Shown here piece by piece: positions 36,461 to 45,924 of a stretch of 64,000 nucleotides of DNA. Position 1 is the stretch's first letter. Each line of letters opens with the position of its first letter. The DNA is from Dokdonella_A sp966248875 (GTDB taxonomy: Bacteria; Pseudomonadota; Gammaproteobacteria; Xanthomonadales; Rhodanobacteraceae): positions 1-64,000 of the forward strand of contig CBINBI010000010.1 in assembly GCA_966248875.1 (NCBI GenBank). Reading direction: 5' to 3'. Below the pieces are notes generated by a model. It worked only from the letters and a program-made list of their open reading frames with translations. It had not been told where the DNA came from and made no database searches. The position numbers were made by a program, and so were the translations under genes.

Positions 36461-37519
36461 ATGCGCAAGATCGTCCACATCGACATGGATGCGTTCTACG
36501 CATCGGTGGAGCAGCGCGACGATGCGTCGCTGCGCGGGCGCCCGGTCGTCGTGGCCTGGCGCGGCCGGCGCTCGGTTGTCTGCGCGGCGTCTTACGAAGC
36601 GAGAAAGTTCGGCGTGCGCTCGGCGATGCCGGCGGCGCGCGCCGAGCGCCTGTGCCCGGACGCGGTGTTCGTGCCGCCCGATTTCGCGCGCTATCGCGCC
36701 GTGTCGAAGCAGGTGCGCGAGATCCTGCTGCGGCACACCGATCTCGTCGAGCCGCTGTCGCTCGACGAGGCGTACCTGGACGTGACGGAGACGAAGACTG
36801 CGCTGCCGAGCGCGACCGCGGTCGCCAAGGCGATCCGCGCATCGATCCGCGAAGAGCTCGGCCTCACCGCGTCGGCCGGCGTCGCACCGAACAAGTTTCT
36901 CGCCAAGATCGCCTCGGATTGGCGCAAGCCGGACGGCCTGTTCGTGATCCGCCCGGAAGACGTCGAGGCGTTCCTGAAACCATTGCCGGTCAGCCGCATC
37001 CACGGCGTCGGCAAGGTCATGGACGGAAGGCTCGCCGCGCTGGGAATCCGCACCGTCGGCGAGCTGGCTGCGATCGACATCGCCGAGCTCGAGCAGCGCT
37101 TCGGCCGCTATGGCCGCCGCCTCTCCGAGCTCGCGCACGGCATCGACCGCGGCCAGGTGCGGCCCGACCGGCCGACGCAGTCGATCTCGGCCGAGGACAC
37201 GTTCGAGCACGACGTCCCGCTGGATGCGATCGAGGGCAAGATCCGCGATCTTGCCGCCAAGGTGTGGGCCGCGACGCGCAGCACGCCGCGCATCGGCCGC
37301 ACCGTCGTGCTGAAGCTGAAGACGCGGGAGTTCCGCATCCTCACGCGCAGTCACACGCCGCCGTCGCCGCCGCGCTCCGCTGTCGAGATCGCCGACATCG
37401 CCGCGTCGCTGCGCGCGCACGTGAACCTGCCGCCAGCGACGCTGTACCGGCTGGTCGGCGTCGGCCTCGCCAATTTCCGCGACGCCGACGAGCTGCTGCA
37501 GCCGGAGCTCTTCGACTGA
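36461..37519 (+). CDS. dinB: DNA polymerase IV (translesion)
   Basis: A 352-residue Y-family polymerase. Active-site acidic residues are present in HIDMDAFYASVEQ and SLDEAYLDVTE. The HhH thumb contains SRIHGVGKVM and the little finger is complete. The protein ends QPELFD, a beta-clamp-binding motif of the QLxLF type. The start at 36461 gives the canonical MRKIVHIDMDAFY. No LexA-like box is obvious in the promoter region. It is convergent with the carbonic anhydrase-like gene. Confidence 0.97.
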   Translation: MRKIVHIDMDAFYASVEQRDDASLRGRPVVVAWRGRRSVVCAASYEARKFGVRSAMPAARAERLCPDAVFVPPDFARYRAVSKQVREILLRHTDLVEPLSLDEAYLDVTETKTALPSATAVAKAIRASIREELGLTASAGVAPNKFLAKIASDWRKPDGLFVIRPEDVEAFLKPLPVSRIHGVGKVMDGRLAALGIRTVGELAAIDIAELEQRFGRYGRRLSELAHGIDRGQVRPDRPTQSISAEDTFEHDVPLDAIEGKIRDLAAKVWAATRSTPRIGRTVVLKLKTREFRILTRSHTPPSPPRSAVEIADIAASLRAHVNLPPATLYRLVGVGLANFRDADELLQPELFD

Positions 37520-37526
37520 CGCCCGG

Positions 37527-38117
37527 CTACAGGCTCGCGCTCGCGCGGCGATCGAACTCGGACGGCAGCGGCATCGGCACGTGCAGCGGCGCGAGGTACT
37601 GCGACTTCAGCTTCACGTACTGCCGCGCGACGTAGTAGATCTGCTGGATCTCGTCCGAGTTCAGCAGGCGGACGCAGCGCGCGGGATTGCCGAGCCAGAG
37701 CTCGCCCTCGCCCACGATGCGCCCCTGCGCGACGACCGCGCCGGCGCCGATGAGCGCGTGGCGCTTGACCAGGGTGCCGTCGAGGATGGTCGCGCGCATG
37801 CCGATCAGGCAGGCGTCCTGCACGGTGCAACCGTGCAGCGCCGCACCGTGTCCGATGGTCACGTCCGAGCCGATCGTCAGCGCGAAGCCGCCGAGCGTGT
37901 ACTGGCTGTCGTGCGTCACGTGCAGCAGCGCGCCGTCCTGGATGTTGGTGCGGTCGCCGATGCGGATGCGGTGCGCGTCGCCGCGCACGACGGCGGTCGG
38001 CCAGATCGAGGAATCGTCGCCTACCGTCACGTGGCCGATGACGTGGGCGGCCGGATCGATGTACGCAGACGGAGCCACCTCGGGGTGGAACCCGTGGAAG
38101 GAGCGGATGCTGCTCAT
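37527..38117 (-). CDS. Gamma carbonic anhydrase-like hexapeptide protein (YrdA type)
   Basis: A 196-residue left-handed beta-helix protein. Hexapeptide repeats run from AYIDPAAHVIGHVTVGD to GAVVAQGRIVGEGELWLGNP. The metal ligands of the family are visible as His in VTHDSQYTLGG, TIGHGAALHGCTV. YrdA proteins bind zinc but activity is often undetected. The start at 38117 (MSSIRSFHGFHPEVAPSAYI) is family-like; the longer frame is not. Confidence 0.9.
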   Translation of the reverse strand: MSSIRSFHGFHPEVAPSAYIDPAAHVIGHVTVGDDSSIWPTAVVRGDAHRIRIGDRTNIQDGALLHVTHDSQYTLGGFALTIGSDVTIGHGAALHGCTVQDACLIGMRATILDGTLVKRHALIGAGAVVAQGRIVGEGELWLGNPARCVRLLNSDEIQQIYYVARQYVKLKSQYLAPLHVPMPLPSEFDRRASASL

Positions 38118-38280
38118 GGCTTGGCAATCCCTGGCGCCTGCAGGCACAGCAATAGCGCGGAAGCCGCCAAGGCAAAACCTGTATTTATTTACAGGCTCGA
38201 GGCCGCTGCGGCTGCACGGCGCCTTCACGCCGGCTGGCGCAAAAAGGACAACTCGCCCTCGCCGGACTGTACCGCCCGGA

Positions 38281-39267
38281 TCAGCCGTGCGTGCGGCCGC
38301 AGGGTGCCGCGATCGCCACGGCCACTTCCGGCTCGCGGCGCACGGGCACGCCGGTGCGCGCCGGCGCCACAGCCGCCCGCGACGAGCGCACCGTCAGCAC
38401 GACGCCGCCGATTGCGAGCGCACCGCCGATCGCGGTGAGCACGGTCGGCACCTGGCCCAGCCAGAGCCACGCGATGGACGAAGCGACCAGCGGCTGCACG
38501 TAGAGAAAACTCGACACCTTCGCAGCCGGCGCGCGCGACAGCGCGAAATTCCAGCACAGATAACCGAAGACGGTGGGCCCGATGCCGAGGTAGACCGCCG
38601 ACCAGAGCTGCGCCTGCGACACCGACACTAGCTTGGCCGGCAGATCGAGCCCGAACGGGACGAGACCCAGCGTGCCGGCAAAGATGCTGGCGACCGTGAA
38701 CCCCATGCTGCTGGTCCGCGCGAGCAGCGGCTTCTGCCAGACGAAGTAGATGCTGGTCGCGAACATCGCGACCAGCGCGAGTAGCGTCATCGGCTCGAAG
38801 CCAAGCGCATGGCCCGCGCCGACCGTGATCAGCACGACGCCGCCGAACGCGACGCCGAGGCCCGCCATCGTGCTGCGCGAGATCGCCTCGCCGAGCCGGA
38901 GCGCCGCGAGAGCGGCCGTGACGCCCGGCGCAAGCGCGATGACTACGGTCACCGCGCCGACCGGCACGCGCGTCATCGCGTAACCCAGCGTCAGCTGGTA
39001 CAGCGAGATGCCGATGAAGGAAAGCACGGCGATGGCCGGCCAGTCGCGCAGCGGCGGCAGCTTGATCAGGCCGCTCGCGACCGGCACGGCCAGCACCGCC
39101 GAAGCCACCAGGAAGCGCAGCAGCGAAAGCTCGGGCGGCGTGAAGGCCTCGAGACCGTACGCGATCGCGGCGAAGGCTGACGACCAGGTCAGGATCGCAA
39201 GTCCCACGGCGGCGAGAGTCACGCCGTCGAGCCGTTGCGCCAGGGCGGGCGTGCTCATCGCAGTCAT
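38281..39267 (-). CDS. DMT-superfamily (EamA) exporter
   Basis: A 328-residue inner-membrane protein with ten helices in two EamA repeats (AILTWSSAFAAIAYGLEAFT; second repeat with TSIYFVWQKPLLA and SFLYVQPLVASSIAWLWLGQ). The family includes amino-acid and metabolite exporters; the substrate is not predictable. It sits 10 bases beyond the end of the small 39277-39486 gene on the same strand and opposite the LysR gene, which may control it. Confidence 0.9.
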   Translation of the reverse strand: MTAMSTPALAQRLDGVTLAAVGLAILTWSSAFAAIAYGLEAFTPPELSLLRFLVASAVLAVPVASGLIKLPPLRDWPAIAVLSFIGISLYQLTLGYAMTRVPVGAVTVVIALAPGVTAALAALRLGEAISRSTMAGLGVAFGGVVLITVGAGHALGFEPMTLLALVAMFATSIYFVWQKPLLARTSSMGFTVASIFAGTLGLVPFGLDLPAKLVSVSQAQLWSAVYLGIGPTVFGYLCWNFALSRAPAAKVSSFLYVQPLVASSIAWLWLGQVPTVLTAIGGALAIGGVVLTVRSSRAAVAPARTGVPVRREPEVAVAIAAPCGRTHG

Positions 39268-39276
39268 GGCTGGAGC

Positions 39277-39486
39277 TCAGCGGATCTGGCCGACGATGAG
39301 CCGTGGCGATGTCGCGCAGCAGGCGGCAGCGAGCGCGAGGGCCCGCTGCGTGCGCTTGCGGCGAACGGGCTTCGCCGGGGTGGCCGGCGCGTCGGCGCGG
39401 TCGTGATCCGCCCAGTCGAGCGGGCGCGTCAGGTGGCCCTGCATGAACAGCATCTCGCGGGCAATTCGGCTAATTTCTTTCAACAT
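39277..39486 (-). CDS. Small 69-residue basic protein, unknown
   Basis: Begins MLKEISRIAREMLFMQGHLT, preceded by GAGGAGGA at good spacing. It continues TRPLDWADHDRADAPATPAK and ends in a basic, Ala-rich tail (RRKRTQRALALAAACC). It is divergent from the LysR-type gene and lies just upstream of the DMT exporter on the same strand. I do not recognise it; the strong ribosome-binding site and position suggest a real gene. Confidence 0.55.
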   Translation of the reverse strand: MLKEISRIAREMLFMQGHLTRPLDWADHDRADAPATPAKPVRRKRTQRALALAAACCATSPRLIVGQIR

Positions 39487-39595
39487 GGCAGCGTCCTCCT
39501 CTGCTTGCACCATACGTTGTGAAGCGAGAAGATACGCGGCGTCCGCGGGCTCCGGTAGCGATTTGTTTGATAGCCTGCCTTGAGGTTTATTCAAG

Positions 39596-40573
39596 ATGGA
39601 ACGGCCGCCTCTCAATGCCCTGCAGGTCTTCGTCAGCGCCGCGCGCGCGAAGAACCTGACCCGCGCCGCCGAGCGCCTGCACCTCACCGTGAGCGCGCTG
39701 AGCCATCAGGTGCGCACGCTGGAGCAGCGTCTCGGCTACACGCTCTTCCGGCGCGGGCCGCGCGGGCTCGCGCTGACGCCCGAAGGCGCACGACTGCTCG
39801 ATCGCGTCGCTCCGCATCTGGACGCGATCGACAACGCGCTGCGTCCAATGCGCACGCGCCGCGAGAATGTGCTGAGCCTTTCCGCCTTGCCGTCGATGGC
39901 ATCGAGCTGGCTCATGCCGCGCCTGCCGCGCTTCGTCGCGCGCCATCCCGAGCTCGAGCTCAATCTCGATTCGTCGATCGAGCTCGTCGACTTCGCCGAT
40001 TGCCGCTTCGACGCGGCGCTGCGCTACGGCCCGGGCCAGTGGGACGGCGTCGTGTCCGAGCTCCTGTTCGAGGAATGGCTGACACCCGTTGCGAGCCCTT
40101 CGCTTCTTGCCGGGCGCAAGCGACCGAAACTGGAAGAGCTCGCCGACTGGCCGCTGCTCTGCCCCGAAGATCCGTGGTCGCTCTGGTTCGAGAAATTCGG
40201 CGGCACGCCGCCGACGCGCTTCGTGGCCAGCTTCAGCGATTCCGAGACGCGCCAGCGGGCCGCCGTCGAAGGCATCGGCGTCGCGCTCGGCCGCATGACG
40301 ATGGTGCGGCCGCTGCTGGAGAACGGCCTGCTGATCGCGCCGTTTCCCGAGCGTCTGCGTGCGCGCTTTGCGCATTACCTCGTGTATCCGCAGCGCGCGC
40401 GCGAGCACGGCGCGTTCCGCGTGTTCCGCGAGTGGCTGCTCGAAGAAGCGGCGAACTTCCGCGCGACAACCGATGCGGCGGACGTGCGCGGCGCGAAGAC
40501 GCTCACGGCTGAAAAGCCTGTCATCGCGGTCGGGCGAAAGCGCCCCGCGGCGCGCGGTGTCGCGGCGAGGTGA
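39596..40573 (+). CDS. LysR-type regulator, GcvA-like
   Basis: A 325-residue LTTR. The winged helix is at residues about 5-64 (LNALQVFVSAARAKNLTRAA, then TVSALSHQVRTLEQRLGYTL). The effector domain resembles GcvA (LPSMASSWLMPRLPRFVARH; LRYGPGQWDGVVSELLFEEW). The last 30 residues are a basic extension. LTTRs often control divergent neighbours; here that is the small ORF and the DMT exporter. Confidence 0.93.
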   Translation: MERPPLNALQVFVSAARAKNLTRAAERLHLTVSALSHQVRTLEQRLGYTLFRRGPRGLALTPEGARLLDRVAPHLDAIDNALRPMRTRRENVLSLSALPSMASSWLMPRLPRFVARHPELELNLDSSIELVDFADCRFDAALRYGPGQWDGVVSELLFEEWLTPVASPSLLAGRKRPKLEELADWPLLCPEDPWSLWFEKFGGTPPTRFVASFSDSETRQRAAVEGIGVALGRMTMVRPLLENGLLIAPFPERLRARFAHYLVYPQRAREHGAFRVFREWLLEEAANFRATTDAADVRGAKTLTAEKPVIAVGRKRPAARGVAAR

Positions 40574-40657
40574 GCGCGCCGGGATGACTGCTCGCTGGCG
40601 CACCGGATCTACCGGGCGCCACACACGGCATGACGATCGGGTTCGCCGCTTCGCCGC

Positions 40658-41620
40658 TCAGGCAGGGCCGACGCACGGCGCGTCCGCCTTCGCAGTATCG
40701 GCGCGAAGCTTCGTGTCGATGTAGTAGTCGAGGAGCGAGCGCGCTAGCGCGGCGTCGCCAGCAGGAATGAGCGTGCCGGCGTCCAGCATCCAGCCGTCCA
40801 CGCAGTCCGCCTTGGCCTGCGCGCCCGCCGCGCAGTCGAGGAGCCGATCGAACGCCCGGCGGTACGTCGCGAACGCCTCGCGGCGCATCGGCGCGCCATG
40901 TCCGGGCACGAGCACGCGAAAATCGACGTCCGCGAGCCGATCCAGCGCGGCGCGCCAGCGCGGGGCACAGGCCGTGTCGAACAGCGGCGCAGGCAAGGTC
41001 ACGAGGTCGCCCGCCGCGAGCACGCGCGTCGCGGGATCGAACAGCCAGACGTCGCCCGCGGTGACCGAGCGGCTTTCGTAGCCGATGCGGAACGTGCGCC
41101 CGCCGATCGTTCTCGTCGCGGCGGCTGTGATGCGCTCATCCGGAAACAGGGCGGGTCCCGCATCGATCAACGCGATCTCCGCGCGCCACGACGCTGCTTC
41201 GCCGCGTCGTCGCCGGTGCTCCGGATTGCTCCTTCGAGCTGCGCGCGATAGTTCGCGAGGAAACCGTGCATCGCGTCCTCGATCGCGGAGCTCGCGTAGA
41301 CGCGCGCGGCAGGATAGGCCTTGCGCAACAGCACGTTGCCGCCGACGTGATCGAGATGCCAGAGGCTGTTCACGATTGCGACGATCGGCTGCTGCGCCGC
41401 ACGCGCGAAATCGACGATCTGCTGCGTGTGCTCCGGATGGCCGCCCGGTGTCGAACACGACGAGGCCTGCGGCCGTCCCGAAGATCGGGCTGTTGCCGTC
41501 GGGCTGCGTGCCGGCGACGAACGTGCCGGGGATGAGATCGACATCGGGTGCGACCGGCGTCGCCGTACGCGCGTCTGCGAGGCAGAGGGACAACCCGAGA
41601 ACGAAGGCCGCGCTGCGCAT
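40658..41620 (-). pseudogene. Exported metallo-beta-lactamase-fold hydrolase gene with two frameshifts
   Basis: The start (MRSAAFVLGLSLCLADARTA) is a signal peptide, and the frame reads to GLVVFDTG. The family sequence then continues in another frame (GHPEHTQQIVDFARAAQQPI, SLWHLDHVGGNVLLRKAYPA) from about 41445 to about 41205. It returns to the first frame for FRIGYESRSVTAGDVWLFDP and VLVPGHGAPMRREAF to the stop. The metal-binding HxxDH-like site (HLDHVGG) is only in the shifted segment, so the in-frame 320-residue product would be dead. One inserted base near 41445 and a compensating change near 41205 explain it. Assembly error is possible. Confidence 0.8.
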
Positions 41621-41806
41621 GGAAGCTTCCCCGACATTCAGTCGGGTCAGGCTCTGCCAGCGCGACGCATTCGGCAATGGACGCTCGTCACGCTGCGGGC
41701 CACGACGAAAGCCCGGCGCGCCGAGTCGTCGTGACGGACTACCTTCGATGCGGAGCCAGCGCGCATCGCGTGCCGGCTCCGGTCGACCGAGCGTCGCGGC
41801 GACGCA

Positions 41807-44038
41807 TCAGGGCGCCTGCCCGTCGAATCCGTCCGCGAAGATCCTGTCCGTGATCCCGCCGCCCGGAATCGGCGTCGCGTAGCTGCCTCTCGCCGTCGCC
41901 ATCAAAAGCCGCGGCGCAACCGCGTCCGACGTGATCGCGAGGTCGCGCGGGCCGCCCGCATTGTCCAGGCCCGTGTCGAACGGCGTGAAGGTTTCGCCCT
42001 GATCCTCGGAGCGCGCCGCCTTCGCGCCGGTGCCCTGCGCGGCGTACAGCACGTTCGCGTCGGCGGGATCGCAGGCGATGTCGGCGATCAGATCGCCGTT
42101 CCAGCCGGTCGAGGTCCAGTTCGCACCGGCGTCCTCGGTGTGGAACACGGTGCTGTGGCTGAAGTCGGTCGCGGCCGACATGTAGACCGTGCCGGGGTTC
42201 GCGAGCGAGGTGCACAGGCGCGGCAGCCGCGCGAAGCCCGGCAGGCCCGTCAGCGCGAGATCCCAGTTCGCGCCGCCATCGGTCGAGCGCAGCGCGCCGC
42301 CCTGGTTCGGATCGGTGAAGCCGTCGAAGGAAGCGACCATGTTCTGGTCCGTGCCGTCCTCGACGATCTCGATGTCGGTGACGAAGTCGCCCTCGCGTCC
42401 CTCGTAGACCTTGTCCCAGCCGGCGCCCGCCGTGGTCGAGCGCCACACGGTGACTTCGCTGCCGGCAACACCGAAATCCGCACCGCCGAGCAGGATCAGG
42501 TCCGGATCGTTGATGCTGAAGCGCAGCGCGGCGAGATCGGACTCGAAGAGATCGCCCTGGTCCGGACCGAGACCGGTCCAGTCGCCGCCTGGCTCGCGGC
42601 GATACAAGCCTTCGGGCGCGACGGTCGAAGGCCCGCTCGAGATCGCATACAGCGTGCCGTCCGGCGCGTAGCCGACCTTGCTGTAGCGCGTCGGCGGCAC
42701 CGGCTCGACGGTCCAGGTGACGCCGCCGTCGGCCGAGCTGTAGACGCCACCCGAATTGTTGGCCTGGTAAGCGACGGCGATCTCGAGCGGATTGCTCGGG
42801 CTCGTCGCGATCGAGAACAGCGACAGCTCCGAGATGCCGCTCGAGGACGGCTCGAACGTGTCGCCGCCGTCGGTCGAGCGGAACACCGCCAGCGAGTTCG
42901 TGCCGGTGTAGAGCGTCGTGGAGCTGCCAGGCGCGAAGCGGACCGACTGCGTCGCGAGCGCGTCCGTGCCGCCGATGCCGGTGTCCCAGCTCGCGCCGCT
43001 GTTCGTCGTGCGGTTGATGCCGGCGCCGTCGGTCGAGACGAAGATCGTCTGCGCGTCGTTCGGGTCCACGGCGATGTCGGTGACGACCAGCACCGGCCAG
43101 GTGCCGTCGTGCAGCGGCGTCCACGTCATGCCGAGATCGGGCGAGGTGTAGAGGCCGACGAACTGCGAGCCGAACAGCTGGCCGCCGCCGACGAGCAGCC
43201 GCGTGCCGTCATAGACGACAGCGTTGAGCGGATTGGCGGGCAGGCCCGCGGAGCGGTCCTCCCAGTTGTCGCCGCCGTCAATGGTCACCCAGACCTCGCC
43301 GCCGCCGAACGAGCCGCGGAACACGGCGATCACCGTGTCCGGGTCGTTCGGGTCGATCGCGATGCCGGCGCCGGCCAGCGGCGAGTGCGGCGGCGTGCGG
43401 TCTTCCCAGGTCACGCCGCCGTCGATCGAGCGCATCACGTTGACGGGCTGGAAGCCGGAGGCATCGGTGATGCCGGCCCAGACCGTCTGCGGGTTCGACG
43501 GATCGATCGCGATGTCGAACACTTCGTCGTTGAGCGCGTCGATGCCGGTCAGGACCTGGTGCGTCCAGTTCGCGCCGGCGTTCGTGCTGGTCCAGACGCT
43601 GTCCTGCGTCGCGGCATAGGCGGTGCCGTCGGGCGCGAACTCGATGTCGTGCACGCTGATGCCGGCGAGATCGGGCACCGGCACCCAGGTCGCGCCACCG
43701 TCCGTGGAGCGGTACATGGTGCCGCCGAAGCTGCCGCCCGGCGCGACCCCGGCGAGCACGACGCCGGCATCCGTGGGTGAGGCGGCCACGTCCGCGACGT
43801 CGCCGCCGGGCGGGCCGAGCAGGCCCCAGCTGCCGGTGCCGGTGCCGGCGGTGCCGCCCCCCAGGTTCGTGACACGGGCGGTCGCGCGCGCGTGGAGGCC
43901 GCGCGCATCGCTCCTGACGCCGGCATCGCCGAGGACGCTCGCGTGCGGCGTGTACGTCGCCGCGGGAGCGGCCGCTGCGGCCGAGGCCATTGCAAATGCC
44001 AATGTTCCGGAGACAAGCGACAGGCAACGCGTATTCAT
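41807..44038 (-). CDS. Exported multi-Asp-box beta-propeller protein with C-terminal RIFADGFD tag
   Basis: A 743-residue protein with signal peptide MNTRCLSLVSGTLAFAMASA. Many blades of the BNR/VPS10/sortilin-like propeller type follow, with Asp boxes such as STDGGATWVPV, SIDGGVTWED, STDGGDTFEP, SADGGVTWTV and STDGGANWDL, and linkers of the form DPNDPDTVIAVF. It probably forms two seven-bladed propellers. It ends GGITDRIFADGFDGQAP, with the tail also found on five other exported proteins here. Relatives bind or cleave polysaccharide (xyloglucanase-type propellers), but no catalytic residues are clear. Stands alone. Confidence 0.85.
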   Translation of the reverse strand: MNTRCLSLVSGTLAFAMASAAAAAPAATYTPHASVLGDAGVRSDARGLHARATARVTNLGGGTAGTGTGSWGLLGPPGGDVADVAASPTDAGVVLAGVAPGGSFGGTMYRSTDGGATWVPVPDLAGISVHDIEFAPDGTAYAATQDSVWTSTNAGANWTHQVLTGIDALNDEVFDIAIDPSNPQTVWAGITDASGFQPVNVMRSIDGGVTWEDRTPPHSPLAGAGIAIDPNDPDTVIAVFRGSFGGGEVWVTIDGGDNWEDRSAGLPANPLNAVVYDGTRLLVGGGQLFGSQFVGLYTSPDLGMTWTPLHDGTWPVLVVTDIAVDPNDAQTIFVSTDGAGINRTTNSGASWDTGIGGTDALATQSVRFAPGSSTTLYTGTNSLAVFRSTDGGDTFEPSSSGISELSLFSIATSPSNPLEIAVAYQANNSGGVYSSADGGVTWTVEPVPPTRYSKVGYAPDGTLYAISSGPSTVAPEGLYRREPGGDWTGLGPDQGDLFESDLAALRFSINDPDLILLGGADFGVAGSEVTVWRSTTAGAGWDKVYEGREGDFVTDIEIVEDGTDQNMVASFDGFTDPNQGGALRSTDGGANWDLALTGLPGFARLPRLCTSLANPGTVYMSAATDFSHSTVFHTEDAGANWTSTGWNGDLIADIACDPADANVLYAAQGTGAKAARSEDQGETFTPFDTGLDNAGGPRDLAITSDAVAPRLLMATARGSYATPIPGGGITDRIFADGFDGQAP

Positions 44039-44293
44039 CAGGGATACCCTCTGCCGGATGCGGGAAGGGATCCGCGGGCGTCGCGCGATTCAGGAACGAT
44101 CGGAGCACCCGCGGTCGTGCATGATGATGCGCGCTCGCTCCGGCCGACGCATCTCTTTCATGCTTTCGCGCAATTTCCGTTCGGTGATTTGGTGACGTGG
44201 ACCACAATGTCGCATCACGGCATTCGCGGGGAGCGGACGCGGCCGTCATTCATCATGCGGCGCCGGATACCGGCGTCGCGCTCCGCGCCGGGT

Positions 44294-44917
44294 TCAGTCC
44301 TTCAGCAAAGCACGGAACTTCTTGCGGAACTTCGCGACCTTGGGCGCGATGACGAGCTGGCAGTACGGCTCCTCGCCGTGCAGCTTGAAGTATTCCTGGT
44401 GGTAGTTCTCGGCCTCGTAGAAGGCCGTGAAAGGGACGACCTCGGTCACGATCGGCCGGCTCCATTCAGTCTGGGCCTCGCCGATCGCCTTTTCGATCGC
44501 GGCCTTCTGCACCTCGCTGCGATAGAACGCGATGGATCGGTACTGCTCGCCCACATCGTTGCCCTGCCGGTTCAGGGTGGTCGGATCGTGGATCGTGAAG
44601 AACGCGCGCAGGATCGTGTCGCGCGTGATCACCTCGGGATCGAACGTGATCTGCACGACTTCCGCGTGCCCCGTGCCGCCGTTCGAGACTTCCGTGTAGC
44701 TGGGATTCGGCACGTGCCCGCCGGCGAAGCCCGAGACGACGCTGTCGACGCCGCGCAGCTCGCTGAACACCGCTTCGAGACACCAGAAGCAGCCGCCGCC
44801 GAGCGTGAGCGTTTCGCGCCCGGATGAAGCCGCGGAGTCTTTCGCCGCGATGGCGAGCGGTGCGGCCAGCACTGCACAGAGCAGCGCGATGACGATGCAG
44901 AACAGATGTCGACGCAT
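44294..44917 (-). CDS. msrA: Exported peptide methionine sulfoxide reductase A
   Basis: Reduces methionine-S-sulfoxide in proteins. The 207-residue protein has the active-site GGCFWCLEAVF (Cys with vicinal acidic and aromatic residues), GHVPNPSYTEVSNGGTGHAE and the C-terminal AFYEAENYHQEYF. I start at 44917 because a signal peptide (MRRHLFCIVIALLCAVLAAP) follows; the longer frame is not conserved. Most MsrA proteins are cytosolic, so this one probably repairs periplasmic proteins and needs a periplasmic reductant. Confidence 0.95.
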   Translation of the reverse strand: MRRHLFCIVIALLCAVLAAPLAIAAKDSAASSGRETLTLGGGCFWCLEAVFSELRGVDSVVSGFAGGHVPNPSYTEVSNGGTGHAEVVQITFDPEVITRDTILRAFFTIHDPTTLNRQGNDVGEQYRSIAFYRSEVQKAAIEKAIGEAQTEWSRPIVTEVVPFTAFYEAENYHQEYFKLHGEEPYCQLVIAPKVAKFRKKFRALLKD

Positions 44918-45109
44918 GGTGACCTCGCGATGAGCCGTGCATCGAAGACCGGACGCCGCTCCTGCCGCTTTCAGCGAGACTCCGCATAAGCCCTTGAGGG
45001 TGACCGGGACCACCGGTGTATCGATCGAGGATGCTGCCGTTCCGCGAAGACCTCGCGCGTCAGCAGGCGCACCGGAACAGCCTTGCGCGGCCGTTCGCCC
45101 GCGTCACGC

Positions 45110-45805
45110 TCAGGCGACAGCACCGAACAGGGCGCCGACGGCGGACGTCACCGCCATCGCGAGCACACCCAGCAGCACGATGCGCAGCGCGCCCTTGCCC
45201 ATTGATGCGCCGCCGGTGCGCGCGGCGATCGCGCCGAGCAGCGCGAGGAACGCCAGCGAAGCCGGGGGCACGGCCGCTCCGATCCACGCGTGCGGCACCA
45301 ACGCTGCGACCGCAAGCGGCAAGGCCGCGCCGGCAGCGAAGCTCGCCGCGGACGCCAGCGCCGCCTGTACCGGCCGCGCCGCGTTGACGCCCGTGATGCC
45401 GAGCTCGTCGCGCGCGTGCGCGGCGAGCGCATCCTTCGCCATCAGCTGCTCGGTGACTTCGCGCGCGAGCGCCGGCTCGAGGCCGCGCTGCACGTAGATC
45501 CCGGCCAGCTCCGCGCGCTCGCTCTCGGGACTCGACGCGAGCTCGGCCCGCTCGCGCGAAAGATCGGCGCGTTCGGTGTCGCGCTGCGAGCTGACCGATA
45601 CGTATTCGCCCGCCGCCATCGACATCGCGCCGGCGACCAGCCCCGCGACGCCGGCGGTCAGCACCGCAGCACGATCGGCGGAGGCCGAGGCGACGCCGAC
45701 GATGAGGCTCGCCGTCGAAAGGATGCCGTCGTTCGCACCGAGCACAGCGGCGCGCAGCCAGCCGCTGCGAAGCGAACGGTGACGCTCGCGATGGAAGGCA
45801 CGCAT
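45110..45805 (-). CDS. VIT1/CCC1-family metal transporter
   Basis: A 231-residue membrane protein with five helices. The family start is plain (WLRAAVLGANDGILSTASLI), followed by AGAMSMAAGEYVSVSSQRDT, the cytosolic metal-binding helices (ERADLSRERAELASSPESER) and LPLAVAALVP. VIT/CCC1 proteins move Fe2+ or Mn2+ out of the cytosol. Stands alone, convergent with nothing. Confidence 0.92.
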   Translation of the reverse strand: MRAFHRERHRSLRSGWLRAAVLGANDGILSTASLIVGVASASADRAAVLTAGVAGLVAGAMSMAAGEYVSVSSQRDTERADLSRERAELASSPESERAELAGIYVQRGLEPALAREVTEQLMAKDALAAHARDELGITGVNAARPVQAALASAASFAAGAALPLAVAALVPHAWIGAAVPPASLAFLALLGAIAARTGGASMGKGALRIVLLGVLAMAVTSAVGALFGAVA

Positions 45806-45870
45806 GCGGCGAGACTAGCGCAGTATGCCGCTTTGCGCTGGCTCGGCCCGTCATGTTCCGCGCGTTTCCA

Positions 45871-45891
45871 TGGGCCGGGCCGAGGCCCACC
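45871..45891. repeat. Degenerate copy of the GGTGGGCC/GGCCCACC hairpin
   Basis: TGGGCC at 45871-45876 and GGCCCACC at 45884-45891 form the arms; the loop GGGCCGA is longer than in the other copies. It lies 33 bases past the end of the convergently facing 45925-48426 gene and in the promoter region of the VIT gene. Confidence 0.55.
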
Positions 45892-45924
45892 CTGCTCGGA
45901 AACTGACGCGGCTCTTGGCTCGCC

